From NCBI GenBank assembly GCA_900321425.1, contig ONWA01000010.1, forward strand, positions 48,864 to 112,863: 64,000 bases of DNA. Reading direction: 5' to 3'. The notes beneath the pieces are model-generated. The model did no database searches. It was not told the origin of the DNA and was given only the letters and a program-made list of their open reading frames with translations. Below are positions 52,855 through 61,483 of this stretch, piece after piece (positions within the stretch are counted from its first letter, which is position 1; every line of letters starts with the position of its first letter). Source of the DNA: an uncultured Prevotellaceae bacterium (GTDB taxonomy: Bacteria > Bacteroidota > Bacteroidia > Bacteroidales > Bacteroidaceae). A program made the position numbers and the translations under genes.

Positions 52855-54024
52855 ATGTTTATTTCACGTATACAGTTATACAACTGGAAAAATTTCCACG
52901 ATTGTAATGTCAATTTGTCTGAGCGCAGTTTTATAATTGGTGCTAATGCGACAGGCAAATCGAATTTCTTGGATGCTATGCGTTTCCTTCGTGATATCGT
53001 TAGACAGGGAGGTGGATTTCAGGCAGCGGTTGACAATAGAGGTGGAGTGACTAAAATCCGCTGTCTGGCAGCAAGAACGCGTACTGATGTACGAATTGAG
53101 GTTGATTTGTCTGAGCAGGGAAGTAGTGTCCCCAAATGGCGTTATGTAATTGACTTTAAACATACCGGTGGTGGAATCTTGAAAAATAGTGCAACAATTG
53201 TTGAGGAATCTGTATATGACTACCAAATAAAAAAACTGATTATTAGTCGTGGTCCTAAAACAAAGGATGAGGATGACGAAACGTTGAAGTATACTCATTT
53301 GGAGCAAGCTTCAAGAAATGTTCGTTTCCGAGATATTCGTGATACTTTCCTCAACTTAGAGTATCTGAATGTAATCCCGCAAATGGTTCGTGAGGAGAGT
53401 TCGGTTATAATGACATCTGAAAAGGAAGATTACTACGGCCGTAACTTCCTTCAACGAATGTCGAATTTAAATGAGAGAACACGAAATAAGTACCTGCGAC
53501 TTATCAATCAAGTATTAACGATTGCAGTTCCTCAGTTGAAGGACTTGGCTTTTGTAAAGGATAAGATGGGTGTACCTCATATTGAGGTTCGTTATAGCCA
53601 TTGGCGTGCAAAAGGAAGTAAGCAGAATGAAAAGTTGTTTTCTGATGGAACATTAAGATTAATAGGATTCCTTTTTGCGATGCTTGATGGCGTTGGCATC
53701 ATTTTACTTGAGGAACCAGAGAGCAATCTCCATTCTGGGATTGTCGCTCAAATACCGGAATTCGTTGCACGAATGCAACGGAATAAAAAACGTCAGGTTG
53801 TGATAACAACGCATAGTTTCGAAATTCTTTCTAATAAAGGTATTAGCACCAACGAGCTAATTGTTCTTAAGAATTCTCCAGAAGGAACAATCGCCCAAAA
53901 TGGTATGGATGTGCAGGAGGTTAAGGACCTGATGGAAGCTGGGCTGACTGCTGCTGATGCGACTCTTCCGATGACAGCTCCTGAGACAGTTGAACAGATT
54001 AATCAGATGAGCATTAATGAATAA
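52855..54024 (+). CDS. AAA15/21-type ATPase, OLD-like
   Basis: 389 aa. SMC/OLD-like ABC ATPase layout: N-terminal FISRIQLYNWKNFHDCNVNL, Walker A IIGANATGKSNFLDA (Lys35), signature region LFSDGTLRLIGFLFAMLDG, Walker B GIILLEEPESNLHSG, and the H-loop TTHSFEIL. In the OLD family such an ATPase is fused to a TOPRIM nuclease; here the partner is a separate gene overlapping by 8 bp. It has its own promoter. A phage-defence role is inferred from architecture and position, not shown. Confidence 0.82.
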   Translation: MFISRIQLYNWKNFHDCNVNLSERSFIIGANATGKSNFLDAMRFLRDIVRQGGGFQAAVDNRGGVTKIRCLAARTRTDVRIEVDLSEQGSSVPKWRYVIDFKHTGGGILKNSATIVEESVYDYQIKKLIISRGPKTKDEDDETLKYTHLEQASRNVRFRDIRDTFLNLEYLNVIPQMVREESSVIMTSEKEDYYGRNFLQRMSNLNERTRNKYLRLINQVLTIAVPQLKDLAFVKDKMGVPHIEVRYSHWRAKGSKQNEKLFSDGTLRLIGFLFAMLDGVGIILLEEPESNLHSGIVAQIPEFVARMQRNKKRQVVITTHSFEILSNKGISTNELIVLKNSPEGTIAQNGMDVQEVKDLMEAGLTAADATLPMTAPETVEQINQMSINE

Positions 54025-54670
54025 AGGGGATATTTTTATTGCTGGAGAGGATTTCGTTACAATAGAAATACTGAGGAGAATAGTTGGGGACTATGCTCCT
54101 AGTTTGCATATTATTAGTTCCTTGCCGGCAAGGGGAAGTGAATTGAAAACTAAGATTAGCTATTTCAATAAAGTGGCACAAACAATTCCCATAGTGCTTC
54201 TTTCCGATCTTGATACTGATGACTGTGCCCCATTGGCCAAAAAGAAACTTCTTATAGGTGTTAACAATGTTGCCGATGATTTTGTCGTAAACATTGCCGT
54301 GGATGAGGCTGAGGCATGGTTGTATGCTGATAAGGTTGGCTTTAGCAAATACTTGAAAGTTAATCTTGATAAGTTCCCGATAGCAAAGGAATCTACATTT
54401 GGCGGATCCAAGAAAAGAATAGAGGTTGATACACCGTGTAAGACTTCATATCATCTCACACATATTTTGATGAAAGAATCTTCTGATGCAGTTAAAAAGA
54501 AACAAATACTTGTTGAAGGATTTGGTAGCTGTAAAGGAAAAGAGTACAATAGTGCAATCTTGCCATTTATTAGAAATGTGTGGAATATAGAATCTGCTCG
54601 TAAGAATTCATATAGCCTGAATGGTATGATTCAAAGAGTACAGGAACTTGAAAAGCGAATTTTTTTATAA
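54017..54670 (+). CDS. TOPRIM/DUF4276-like partner of the ATPase
   Basis: 217 aa. KGDIFIAGEDFVTIEILRRI supplies the conserved early glutamate (Glu11), PIVLLSDLDTDDCAP the DxD (Asp64, Asp66), and AVDEAEAWLYADKVGF (96-105) the EAWLxAD pattern seen in DUF4276/RloB-like proteins. It starts within the ATPase gene (8 bp overlap), so the products are probably made in fixed ratio and act together. Predicted metal-dependent nuclease effector; other TOPRIM-like families (for example DUF4435) are possible. Confidence 0.65.
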   Translation: MNKGDIFIAGEDFVTIEILRRIVGDYAPSLHIISSLPARGSELKTKISYFNKVAQTIPIVLLSDLDTDDCAPLAKKKLLIGVNNVADDFVVNIAVDEAEAWLYADKVGFSKYLKVNLDKFPIAKESTFGGSKKRIEVDTPCKTSYHLTHILMKESSDAVKKKQILVEGFGSCKGKEYNSAILPFIRNVWNIESARKNSYSLNGMIQRVQELEKRIFL

Positions 54671-54859
54671 AATGAAAATCTGGGGATTCTGAAGTGAACG
54701 CCTAATTTCGGACGAACTGTTTTCTTACATTTTGATTGATGTCAATCTTTGTGAAAAGCGAGATGCGATCGCCGTATCCTGGTACGGTCTCAATCGCCTT
54801 GTGCAAATGAGTTTTGTACATGATTAGTCCAACTAGATTTCCTCTAAATAATAGTAAAA

Positions 54860-56047
54860 ATGGCAAAGGCAAACAAGGAACTGAAACTGAGCATGTCGCT
54901 GGCAGAGTGGCTGTCGCGCTACACTAAGGACGAACTGGTGGAGATGGCAGACCTGATGGGATTGGGTGTGCCTGACAGCGACAGCGCACGGAAAGATGAG
55001 CTGATAGAGGATGTGGAAGAGCATATCCGATATAGTGCAGATGAAGTGCTAGACATGACGAGCGTGTTTGAACTGGAGTTCCTGCAGAAGTTGATGCTAC
55101 CAGAGAATCGATACGGCATGGTGTCTATGAACCATGATGCCTTGCTACCGTTGACGAAGATGGGCGGTATCATCTCCTGTACGCATCCGTTAGGAAAGGA
55201 CTATGCCGTCTATATGATGCTGGATGAGGTGAGGGAATACTTCGAACCGCATGTGGCAAAGTATATTGCAAGGAAGAAGAAACTGGGCTTTGACAGGCTC
55301 GAGCAGTTGGCCATGGGTACGCTGAACCTGTTTGGTGGTATGACAGCCAAGGCTTTGATAGGCTATATCGAAGGGATTGCTGACAGGACAGACCTGATGA
55401 TATGGCGGAATGTGGGAACCTACTTATTGAACCATACGCTGTTCGGTACAAAGCGTATCTTCCATATCAACCCGAAAGGGGAGCAGGACTGTTTCTTTGC
55501 TACTCCACTTTTGGCAGATGATACGGAGGTGAAGCGGATATTCAACCGCGTGGTATGGGACAAACCGAATAACTGCTATACTGCATACGGACAGAAGTGG
55601 GTGATGGAATATGGCCGGATGCCTTTCCCGCATATCATGGCTCCATCAATGGACAGGCTTTATGACCTGATGGTGAATAAGGCAGAGAAACCGATGACGG
55701 AACAGGAAGCTAACCTGATGCTGACCAAGCTATGGCTGGCGCATGAGACGGGTCAGACAAAGGAACAGGTGGCGCTGATGACAGACCTCATGTTGAAAAT
55801 AGACGTGAAGGATGCAGAGGATGATGACCATCAGGTGTCGCATGCTCTTTCCATGACATTCCAAGACTTGCCTATGTGGCATATGAATGGCAAAACTTCA
55901 GAGGACTTGATGAAGCCACAGCCCCAGCCACCAACTCCCAAATATATTCCTATGCCCCAGCCACCCTCGCATAAACTCGGACGCAATGAGCTGTGCTGGT
56001 GTGGCAGTGGAAAGAAATATAAGCATTGTCATGGGAAGAATCTATAA
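54860..56047 (+). CDS. SEC-C motif protein of unknown function
   Basis: 395 aa. The last residues, [20 protein letters not shown], form a SEC-C zinc-binding motif (CWC..HC arrangement). The N-terminal 60 residues resemble a SAP/LEM-like helical segment ([20 protein letters not shown]), and a proline-rich linker ([20 protein letters not shown]) precedes the zinc motif. The middle is not recognised. It heads a chain of small genes with ATGA overlaps, in the accessory strip between the ATPase module and the helicase. Confidence 0.7.
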   Translation: MAKANKELKLSMSLAEWLSRYTKDELVEMADLMGLGVPDSDSARKDELIEDVEEHIRYSADEVLDMTSVFELEFLQKLMLPENRYGMVSMNHDALLPLTKMGGIISCTHPLGKDYAVYMMLDEVREYFEPHVAKYIARKKKLGFDRLEQLAMGTLNLFGGMTAKALIGYIEGIADRTDLMIWRNVGTYLLNHTLFGTKRIFHINPKGEQDCFFATPLLADDTEVKRIFNRVVWDKPNNCYTAYGQKWVMEYGRMPFPHIMAPSMDRLYDLMVNKAEKPMTEQEANLMLTKLWLAHETGQTKEQVALMTDLMLKIDVKDAEDDDHQVSHALSMTFQDLPMWHMNGKTSEDLMKPQPQPPTPKYIPMPQPPSHKLGRNELCWCGSGKKYKHCHGKNL

Positions 56048-56049
56048 AC

Positions 56050-56106
56050 ATGTCAAATATGGGTAAACCAATCAAACCATCTAAGAACTGTATATTCACG
56101 AGATGA
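56050..56106 (+). CDS. Possible 18-residue coupled micro-ORF
   Basis: MSNMGKPIKPSKNCIFTR, starting 2 bp after the SEC-C gene and ending in an ATGA overlap with the next small ORF. Too short to judge by composition; the coupling is the only support. Confidence 0.3.
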   Translation: MSNMGKPIKPSKNCIFTR

Positions 56107-56264
56107 GTAATCTCCCAGGAGCACAAGAATGTGAGGACTATAAGCTAAAGGTTGAAGAGATTGGCCGCTATCTTGCTAGCATAAGACCAATTGTTGGCAG
56201 GAAAGTGACCGCATCTTACCGCAGGAAATTGAAGATCAGGAGTTATGAAGAAGTAGCCGTATGA
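56103..56264 (+). CDS. Small protein with ATGA overlaps on both sides
   Basis: 53 aa, MSNLPGAQECEDYKLKVEEI, with a basic C-terminal half (GRKVTASYRRKLKIRSYEE). The start overlaps the preceding micro-ORF and the stop overlaps the 181 aa gene by ATGA, strong evidence for translation in series. Function unknown. Confidence 0.5.
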   Translation: MSNLPGAQECEDYKLKVEEIGRYLASIRPIVGRKVTASYRRKLKIRSYEEVAV

Positions 56265-56806
56265 CAAGTATAGACAAGAAAGAGTTGAGAGAGATTCGAA
56301 AGAAGAAGTTTGCCCAGATGGAGCAACAGCTAAAGGAAATTCATCCTAAGGAGGAGGACAGTATATTCTACTATCATTCTTCAGAGGATCGTATAGTCCT
56401 GTCACATGCCCTGTTCTGGACAATGACACTGCCTCAGTTCTTTAAGAGCAAGCTTAGAAAGGAAAAGTTCTTCCTCCTGCTTCGTCAATATCAAGAGGAA
56501 ATGCTTGATGCCTTCCTCCAGGATGATGATTATTTCTCAGACCTTCTGCATTATTGTACCTTGATGTATGAGATAATGCCAACGATACTGATGTCCTCGT
56601 ATTTAAGAGAAGAAAAAGATTCTCGTAGACTTGCTGCCATCTCAGTCGTAGCAGCAGGCTTTGGTGGCGACATGCCCGAAGAGTTGGCTGATATTCTCCT
56701 AGATGATATTGACTACCATTATAATAAGGTGAAGTGTCGGCAGATAGAGTTGATAATGCCAAAGCTGATGAAGATGGTGGAGGAGGAGATGAACCGAATG
56801 AGATAA
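56261..56806 (+). CDS. Unrecognised helical protein
   Basis: 181 aa, MTSIDKKELREIRKKKFAQM. Predicted almost wholly helical, with a charged N-terminal coil and a more hydrophobic centre (LSHALFWTMTLPQFFKSKL; MYEIMPTILMSSYL). No signal peptide. Coupled by ATGA to the 53 aa gene. I recognise no family. Confidence 0.6.
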   Translation: MTSIDKKELREIRKKKFAQMEQQLKEIHPKEEDSIFYYHSSEDRIVLSHALFWTMTLPQFFKSKLRKEKFFLLLRQYQEEMLDAFLQDDDYFSDLLHYCTLMYEIMPTILMSSYLREEKDSRRLAAISVVAAGFGGDMPEELADILLDDIDYHYNKVKCRQIELIMPKLMKMVEEEMNRMR

Positions 56807-56961
56807 GGTAATCCCCTTCTGCTTCAGCCTTCTGGTCAGTACAACAGAATGAAAGAGCAAATACCACAACTCTGTGAATGAAGTTGAGAAGACGTAATCT
56901 TTTTACTCATAGGCAAAAAGTTAAAAATGAATTGCAAATTAGTTACAAAAATTCACAAACA

Positions 56962-57522
56962 ATGATGACCAATTTCGACAAACGTAAATTAACCGAAATG
57001 GTCTTGTACATACTTAACAAGACAAATGGTCTTGACTACTATCATGTATTCAAGATTATTTATTTTGCAAATATATCAAGTCTTGCAAAATATGGATTAC
57101 GCATAACAACTACTGACGATTTTTGCGCATTACCAGATGGGCCTGCCCCCTCAATTCTATATGACAGCATTAAAAACGGAATTTACCTTGACAAGGATTT
57201 GGAGCAAATGATAGATCAGGCAATTGTTAAAGGTAATGACGATGCATATTATATGTGGTCAGCAAAGAGACAAGCAAATCTTGATTATCTTTCCAAGTCT
57301 GAAATAGAAGAACTTGATAAGTCTATAGCAGAAAACGCCCATCTACCTTATAACACAATAAAAGCCAAATCCCACGGTGAAGAATGGAATCGAGCTTTTT
57401 ATAGCAACAATCCTGGAAGGAAAATTATGGATGTTGTTGGAATGGCCAAAGATGCTTCTGCGCCAGAATCCGTGATTGATTATATTAGGGAGGAATTGGA
57501 AATAGAGAGAACATTAGCATGA
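56962..57522 (+). CDS. Second Panacea (SocA/DUF4065-like) protein
   Basis: 186 aa from ATG 56962 (MMTNFDKRKLTEMVLYILNK); upstream codons in frame are not family-like. Panacea/DUF4065 features: YYHVFKIIYFANISSLAKYG, DDFCALPDGPAPSILYDSI. It is only distantly similar to the protein at 25839. Antitoxin-type role is likely, but the downstream partner appears short or broken. Confidence 0.7.
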   Translation: MMTNFDKRKLTEMVLYILNKTNGLDYYHVFKIIYFANISSLAKYGLRITTTDDFCALPDGPAPSILYDSIKNGIYLDKDLEQMIDQAIVKGNDDAYYMWSAKRQANLDYLSKSEIEELDKSIAENAHLPYNTIKAKSHGEEWNRAFYSNNPGRKIMDVVGMAKDASAPESVIDYIREELEIERTLA

Positions 57523-57528
57523 CTAGCG

Positions 57529-57717
57529 TTGGCGATCTACGATTCTTTCATTAACTGTTCACATCTTGTCGTAGTAAAAAAAGACAAATTTAATAGTAAA
57601 ACCTTTGTTGGAAAGATAGATGACGATGACTTATTGTCAATGATAGTCGGGACTATTATAGAGAGTCCTCAAGTTAGCAAGCAGCAACTAAAAGAATTTG
57701 GTATTGCAAAAGAATAA
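57529..57717 (+). CDS. Short ORF after the second Panacea gene, possible partner or remnant
   Basis: 62 codons with only a TTG start (57529), in the same frame as the Panacea gene and directly after its TGA: AIYDSFINCSHLVVVKKDKF..FVGKIDDDDLLSMIVG. The composition is protein-like. It could be a toxin using TTG, or the end of a partner whose beginning was lost. Not recognised. Confidence 0.4.
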   Translation: MAIYDSFINCSHLVVVKKDKFNSKTFVGKIDDDDLLSMIVGTIIESPQVSKQQLKEFGIAKE

Positions 57718-58097
57718 TTCAGTAAATTTCTTTTTGCCCTTATTTTATATACTTCTTTAGAAATGCCATATTTGCAGCAAGCACTCCTCTAACAATTTTT
57801 CAAATTATAACTTTTAGGTCACTCTGAAAGGAAGTGACCCTCTGCAGGTTTGTAAAGTAAGCAGCCTATTCTTTCAAGGGAAAGCGTAAGGTGTCATTTA
57901 TAAAAAGGTTATAGCAGGAAGCTGTCGATGTTCTGGGGCGTGATGATGCTGAAGTCAGCATCGGGACACGCGGTGGCGAAGGAGAAATCCAAAATAATGA
58001 TAAGAATTTTGGAATTGAATCCAAAAATATTATAAGATTTTCGGAATTGAGCCCCAAAATGGGGCGGTTTTGAAAGTTACCTTTTAGCGAGATATGT
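57718..58097. other. 380 bp gap with hairpins and a minus-strand gene remnant
   Basis: A hairpin GGTCACT / AGTGACC (57817-57839). A minus-strand open stretch ending at 57909 and reading FATACPDADFSIITPQNIDS then FLL and stop, which looks like the C-terminus of a lost gene. A GCCCC / GGGGC hairpin (58051-58065) followed by GGTTTTG just before the helicase. No intact gene seen. Confidence 0.5.
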
Positions 58098-60005
58098 ATG
58101 GAATTCCCAAATGTTTTTAGTGGAATGGGTATGGAGTCCCCCAATGATGTGCTGCGTAACTACCAGCAGGAGATGATCGGCAGGCTGGAGGAGGCATGGG
58201 GCCTGTATCGGAGTGTGATGGTGCAGATGCCGACGGGTACGGGTAAGACGGTGCTGATGGCGGAGGTGATCAGGAAGAATTCAAGAATTGAAGGATTGAA
58301 AGGTGTCTTGATTGTGGCGCATCGCCGAGAACTGCTGGACCAGATACGGAGGACTGTGAGGGGCTTCGGTATTGATATGGTGAAGAACCGTATCGTGGTG
58401 GAGAGTATCCAGAAACTGTCGAGAGGGGAACTCTTGGCTGACTTTGAGCCAAGCCTGGTGATTATCGATGAGGCTCACCATGCACTGGCGAAGACGTACA
58501 GGAGGCTGTGGGAAAGGTGGCCGAAGGCGAAGTTCCTGGGACTGACGGCGACTCCTTGCAGAATGGATAACTCGGGATTCCTGGACTTGTTTGAGACACT
58601 GATACAGTCGCACACCATACAGGAGTTTATCAAGATGGGATGGCTTAGCGACTTCGACTATGTGACAGCAGAACCGGACAATCCTATCCTGAAACAGGTG
58701 GCTGGACTGAAGAAACGTGGCGTGGACGGTGACTACCAGACGAAGGAGATGGCTATGGTGATGGACTGTGAGGAGTCGATCGAGAACCTGTATGAGGCTT
58801 ACCGTAAGTTCGTGTTCGGGAAAAAGGGTATCGTGTACGCCATCGACCGCAACCACGCACAGCATATTACGGAGTACTATCAGCAGCGGAAGGTGAACTG
58901 CTGCTGGATAGAGGCGAAGACACCTACGGCAGAACGTGACCGACTGGTGCAGGCATACCGCGATGGGCTGATTGATGTGGTGGTGAACGTGGACATCCTC
59001 TCTGAAGGGGCTGACTTCCCTGAGGTGGAGTTCATACAGCTGGCACGGCCAACACTGTCGCTGTGCAAATACCTACAGCAGGTGGGACGCGGTATGCGTA
59101 TCGCTGCGGTGAAGGACAAGGTGGTGATTCTCGACCATGTGGGGATGTATCAGGCCTTCGGACTGCCAACGGAGGACTGGAACTGGCAACTGATGTTCGA
59201 GGGCAAGATGGCCGGAAAGGCGGGCATGGGCCGGGAGGGCCTGCTCTATGTGAGGGGGGACGGATATGAGAAGGAGTTGATGAACACGCACATGGTGAAT
59301 ATCAAACGGAAGGATGAGGAACACCGGGGACTGGAGATCTTCATGCAGAACGGACTGTATGGTATCACACTGGATGGCAAGGTGATTCATCAGCCCCTGT
59401 TCCAGCAGATCAGAAGGGCTGAGGACGACTATTTTGCCTATTGTACCTATCCGTATCTGGTGTATCAGAACCGGGTGACCATCATCGACAAAGACGGACG
59501 TGACCTGGGACTGAAGATGTATGGCAACCTGGAATGGGTGGATAAGACGGTCCTGAAAGGGATGGACGTCAACGGCAAACCGCTCTGGTGGGATAAGAGA
59601 TATAATAACTACTACCACGAGGAACCACAATTCGTATCTCTTGGCGGGGTGGAGATGACCAGACTGAACGACGGGTTTGTGCTGCGGAAATATCCAAAAC
59701 TGATCAAACCAACCAAGACGAGGGATATCTACTACAACCATAAGATCGTCTGGATGAAAGACTGGCTGATCTACAAAAACGACGTATTTAAAAAAGGTGA
59801 ATATAATCCACATCAGATATTGTCGTATGGATATGACATCTTCTATGTCAGTACAGACAAAAAGAATCTGCCAAGCGTGACGATTATCGACACGCTCGGG
59901 AATGTCATTGAACGTCGTTGGACAGTACCTAAAGAGGAATCTTACAAGACTCCTCAATGGTCGCGCATTCCTTTGATCAATGCCTATACAGGAGAGCCGG
60001 GATAG
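58098..60005 (+). CDS. SF2 (DEAD/DEAH) helicase with a long unassigned C-terminal region
   Basis: 635 aa. Helicase motifs: Q-type region LRNYQQEMIGRLEEAW, motif I VQMPTGTGKTVLMAEVI, motif II VIIDEAHHAL, motif III FLGLTATPCRMD, motif V VNVDILSEGADFPEVE and motif VI YLQQVGRGMRIA, so the core ends near residue 355. The remaining 280 residues carry repeated tryptophan/tyrosine strand segments (GLYGITLDGKVIHQ, GNLEWVDKTVLKGM) and no known domain. Residues 60-68 (NSRIEGLKG) come from octamer repeat DNA between motifs I and Ia. ATG 58131 is an alternative start. It is followed by a strong terminator. Confidence 0.87.
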   Translation: MEFPNVFSGMGMESPNDVLRNYQQEMIGRLEEAWGLYRSVMVQMPTGTGKTVLMAEVIRKNSRIEGLKGVLIVAHRRELLDQIRRTVRGFGIDMVKNRIVVESIQKLSRGELLADFEPSLVIIDEAHHALAKTYRRLWERWPKAKFLGLTATPCRMDNSGFLDLFETLIQSHTIQEFIKMGWLSDFDYVTAEPDNPILKQVAGLKKRGVDGDYQTKEMAMVMDCEESIENLYEAYRKFVFGKKGIVYAIDRNHAQHITEYYQQRKVNCCWIEAKTPTAERDRLVQAYRDGLIDVVVNVDILSEGADFPEVEFIQLARPTLSLCKYLQQVGRGMRIAAVKDKVVILDHVGMYQAFGLPTEDWNWQLMFEGKMAGKAGMGREGLLYVRGDGYEKELMNTHMVNIKRKDEEHRGLEIFMQNGLYGITLDGKVIHQPLFQQIRRAEDDYFAYCTYPYLVYQNRVTIIDKDGRDLGLKMYGNLEWVDKTVLKGMDVNGKPLWWDKRYNNYYHEEPQFVSLGGVEMTRLNDGFVLRKYPKLIKPTKTRDIYYNHKIVWMKDWLIYKNDVFKKGEYNPHQILSYGYDIFYVSTDKKNLPSVTIIDTLGNVIERRWTVPKEESYKTPQWSRIPLINAYTGEPG

Positions 60006-60036
60006 TGATGATGCTATCCTGGCTCTCACCGTTTTT
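59992..60036 (+). terminator. Rho-independent terminator after the helicase gene
   Basis: A 14 bp stem GAGAGCCGGGATAG (59992-60005) / CTATCCTGGCTCTC (60014-60027) with one G-T pair, then ACCGTTTTT. The left arm overlaps the last codons of the helicase gene. Confidence 0.88.
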
Positions 60037-60057
60037 ACGCAAAAAAAATCAAATATT

Positions 60058-60089
60058 TTTGGTTTATTACGCGCTTATTCGTATCTTTG
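60058..60089 (+). promoter_or_regulatory. Promoter of the oxidoreductase operon
   Basis: TTTG (60058-60061), a 20 bp spacer, then TATCTTTG (60082-60089); the first gene starts at 60163. Confidence 0.8.
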
Positions 60090-60162
60090 CACGCTGTAAA
60101 CTTACAGATAGAAAGTGTTTTCGTGATAACAATACGGATTTAATGCATTAAACAAATACAAT

Positions 60163-60393
60163 ATGGCAAAAATGAAAGGTGCTATCGAGGTAAATACTGA
60201 GAGGTGTAAGGGATGCAGCCTCTGCATCATCGCCTGCCCTCAGAAGGTGATTGCCTTGGCCAACAAAGTGAATCTGCACGGCTACCCGTATGTGGAGGCT
60301 GTCAACGAGGAGGCCTGTGTGGGCTGTGCCTCGTGTGGTATCGTCTGCCCAGACGGTTGTATCACCGTGTATCGTAAAAAAATGGAGGAGTAA
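60163..60393 (+). CDS. 2-oxoacid:ferredoxin oxidoreductase, ferredoxin-like delta subunit
   Basis: 76 aa with two 4Fe-4S motifs: ERCKGCSLCIIACPQ and EACVGCASCGIVCPDG. It passes electrons from the catalytic subunits to ferredoxin in the oxidative decarboxylation of a 2-oxoacid to acyl-CoA. The order delta-alpha-beta-gamma as separate genes fits the four-subunit KorDABC/VorDBAC type. It ends 4 bp before the alpha gene. The substrate (2-oxoglutarate or branched-chain 2-oxoacids) cannot be settled by eye. Confidence 0.9.
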   Translation: MAKMKGAIEVNTERCKGCSLCIIACPQKVIALANKVNLHGYPYVEAVNEEACVGCASCGIVCPDGCITVYRKKMEE

Positions 60394-60397
60394 GACA

Positions 60398-61483
60398 ATG
60401 GAAGAGAAAGAGGTTGTATTGATGAAAGGCAATGAGGCTATCGCCCATGCTGCTATTCGTTGCGGATGCGACGGCTATTTCGGCTATCCGATTACTCCGC
60501 AGAGTGAGGTGATTGAAACGCTGGCTGAGTTGAAGCCTTGGGAGACGACTGGTATGCAGGTGGTTCAGGCTGAGAGTGAGCTGGCATCTATTTATATGGT
60601 ATATGGTGCTGCTGGTGCAGGAAAACGTGCGATGACATCATCATCATCGCCTGGTGTGGCACTGATGCAGGAGGGTATTACTTATATGGCTGGTGCTGAG
60701 GTGCCTGGTGTATTTGTGAATGTACAGCGCGGCGGTCCTGGTCTGGGAACCATCCAACCTTCACAGGGTGATTATTTCCAGGCTACCCGTGGTGGCGGTA
60801 ACGGTGACTATAAGGTGATTGTACTTGCTCCGTCGAGTGTGCAGGAAATGGCTGATTTCGTCGACCTCGCCTTTGAGTTAGCCTTCAAGTATCGTAACCC
60901 CGCTATGATTCTCTCTGATGGTGTGATTGGTCAGATGATGGAGAAAGTGGTACTTCCTCCTTTTAAACCCCGCCGTACGGACGAGGAGGTGATCAAGCAG
61001 TGTCCATGGGCTTCGACTGGAAAACCGAAGGGTGGGAGAGAGCGTGTGGTGATCACGTCGCTTGAACTGAAGCCTGAGATTATGGAACAGCGCAACCTGG
61101 CTCTGCAGGAGAAATATCGCAAGATAGAGGAGAACGAGGTGCGCTTCGAGCAGCAGCAGATGGATGATGCTGATTATGCTATCGTAGCATTTGGTAGTGC
61201 AGCCCGCCTGTCAGAGAAAGCAATCGAGGTGGCTCGCGAACAGGGTGTTAAAGTCGGTCTGTTCCGTCCTATCACGCTGTTCCCGTTCCCTACGAAGCAG
61301 ATTGCTGAGTTGGCAAAGACCAAGAAGGGTATTCTGGTGGTAGAGATCAATGCAGGACAGATGGTACAGGATGTGCGTCTGGCTGTGAATGGTGCTATCC
61401 CCGTGGAACAGTTCGGTCGTTTGGGTGGTATCGTGCCCGAGCCCGAAGAAATTGTTAACGCGTTGCTAAAATTGAAGAATTGA
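60398..61483 (+). CDS. 2-oxoacid:ferredoxin oxidoreductase, alpha subunit (VorB/KorA type)
   Basis: 361 aa from ATG 60398 (MEEKEVVLMKGNEAIAHAAI). Seen: GCDGYFGYPITPQSEVIETL, the conserved QAESELASIYMVYGAAGAGK and TSSSSPGVALMQEGITYMAG, followed by the transketolase C-terminal-like domain (VAFGSAARLSEKAIEVAREQ). No gamma fusion at the N-terminus, unlike the two-subunit KorA. The last residues KLKN are read from the following octamer repeat. Confidence 0.9.
   Translation: MEEKEVVLMKGNEAIAHAAIRCGCDGYFGYPITPQSEVIETLAELKPWETTGMQVVQAESELASIYMVYGAAGAGKRAMTSSSSPGVALMQEGITYMAGAEVPGVFVNVQRGGPGLGTIQPSQGDYFQATRGGGNGDYKVIVLAPSSVQEMADFVDLAFELAFKYRNPAMILSDGVIGQMMEKVVLPPFKPRRTDEEVIKQCPWASTGKPKGGRERVVITSLELKPEIMEQRNLALQEKYRKIEENEVRFEQQQMDDADYAIVAFGSAARLSEKAIEVAREQGVKVGLFRPITLFPFPTKQIAELAKTKKGILVVEINAGQMVQDVRLAVNGAIPVEQFGRLGGIVPEPEEIVNALLKLKN

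Noticed and set aside
58131-58163. Internal ATG as the only start of the helicase
   Set aside because: Possible, but the upstream ATG at 58098 is in frame and gives no conflict; it is kept as an alternative in the entry.
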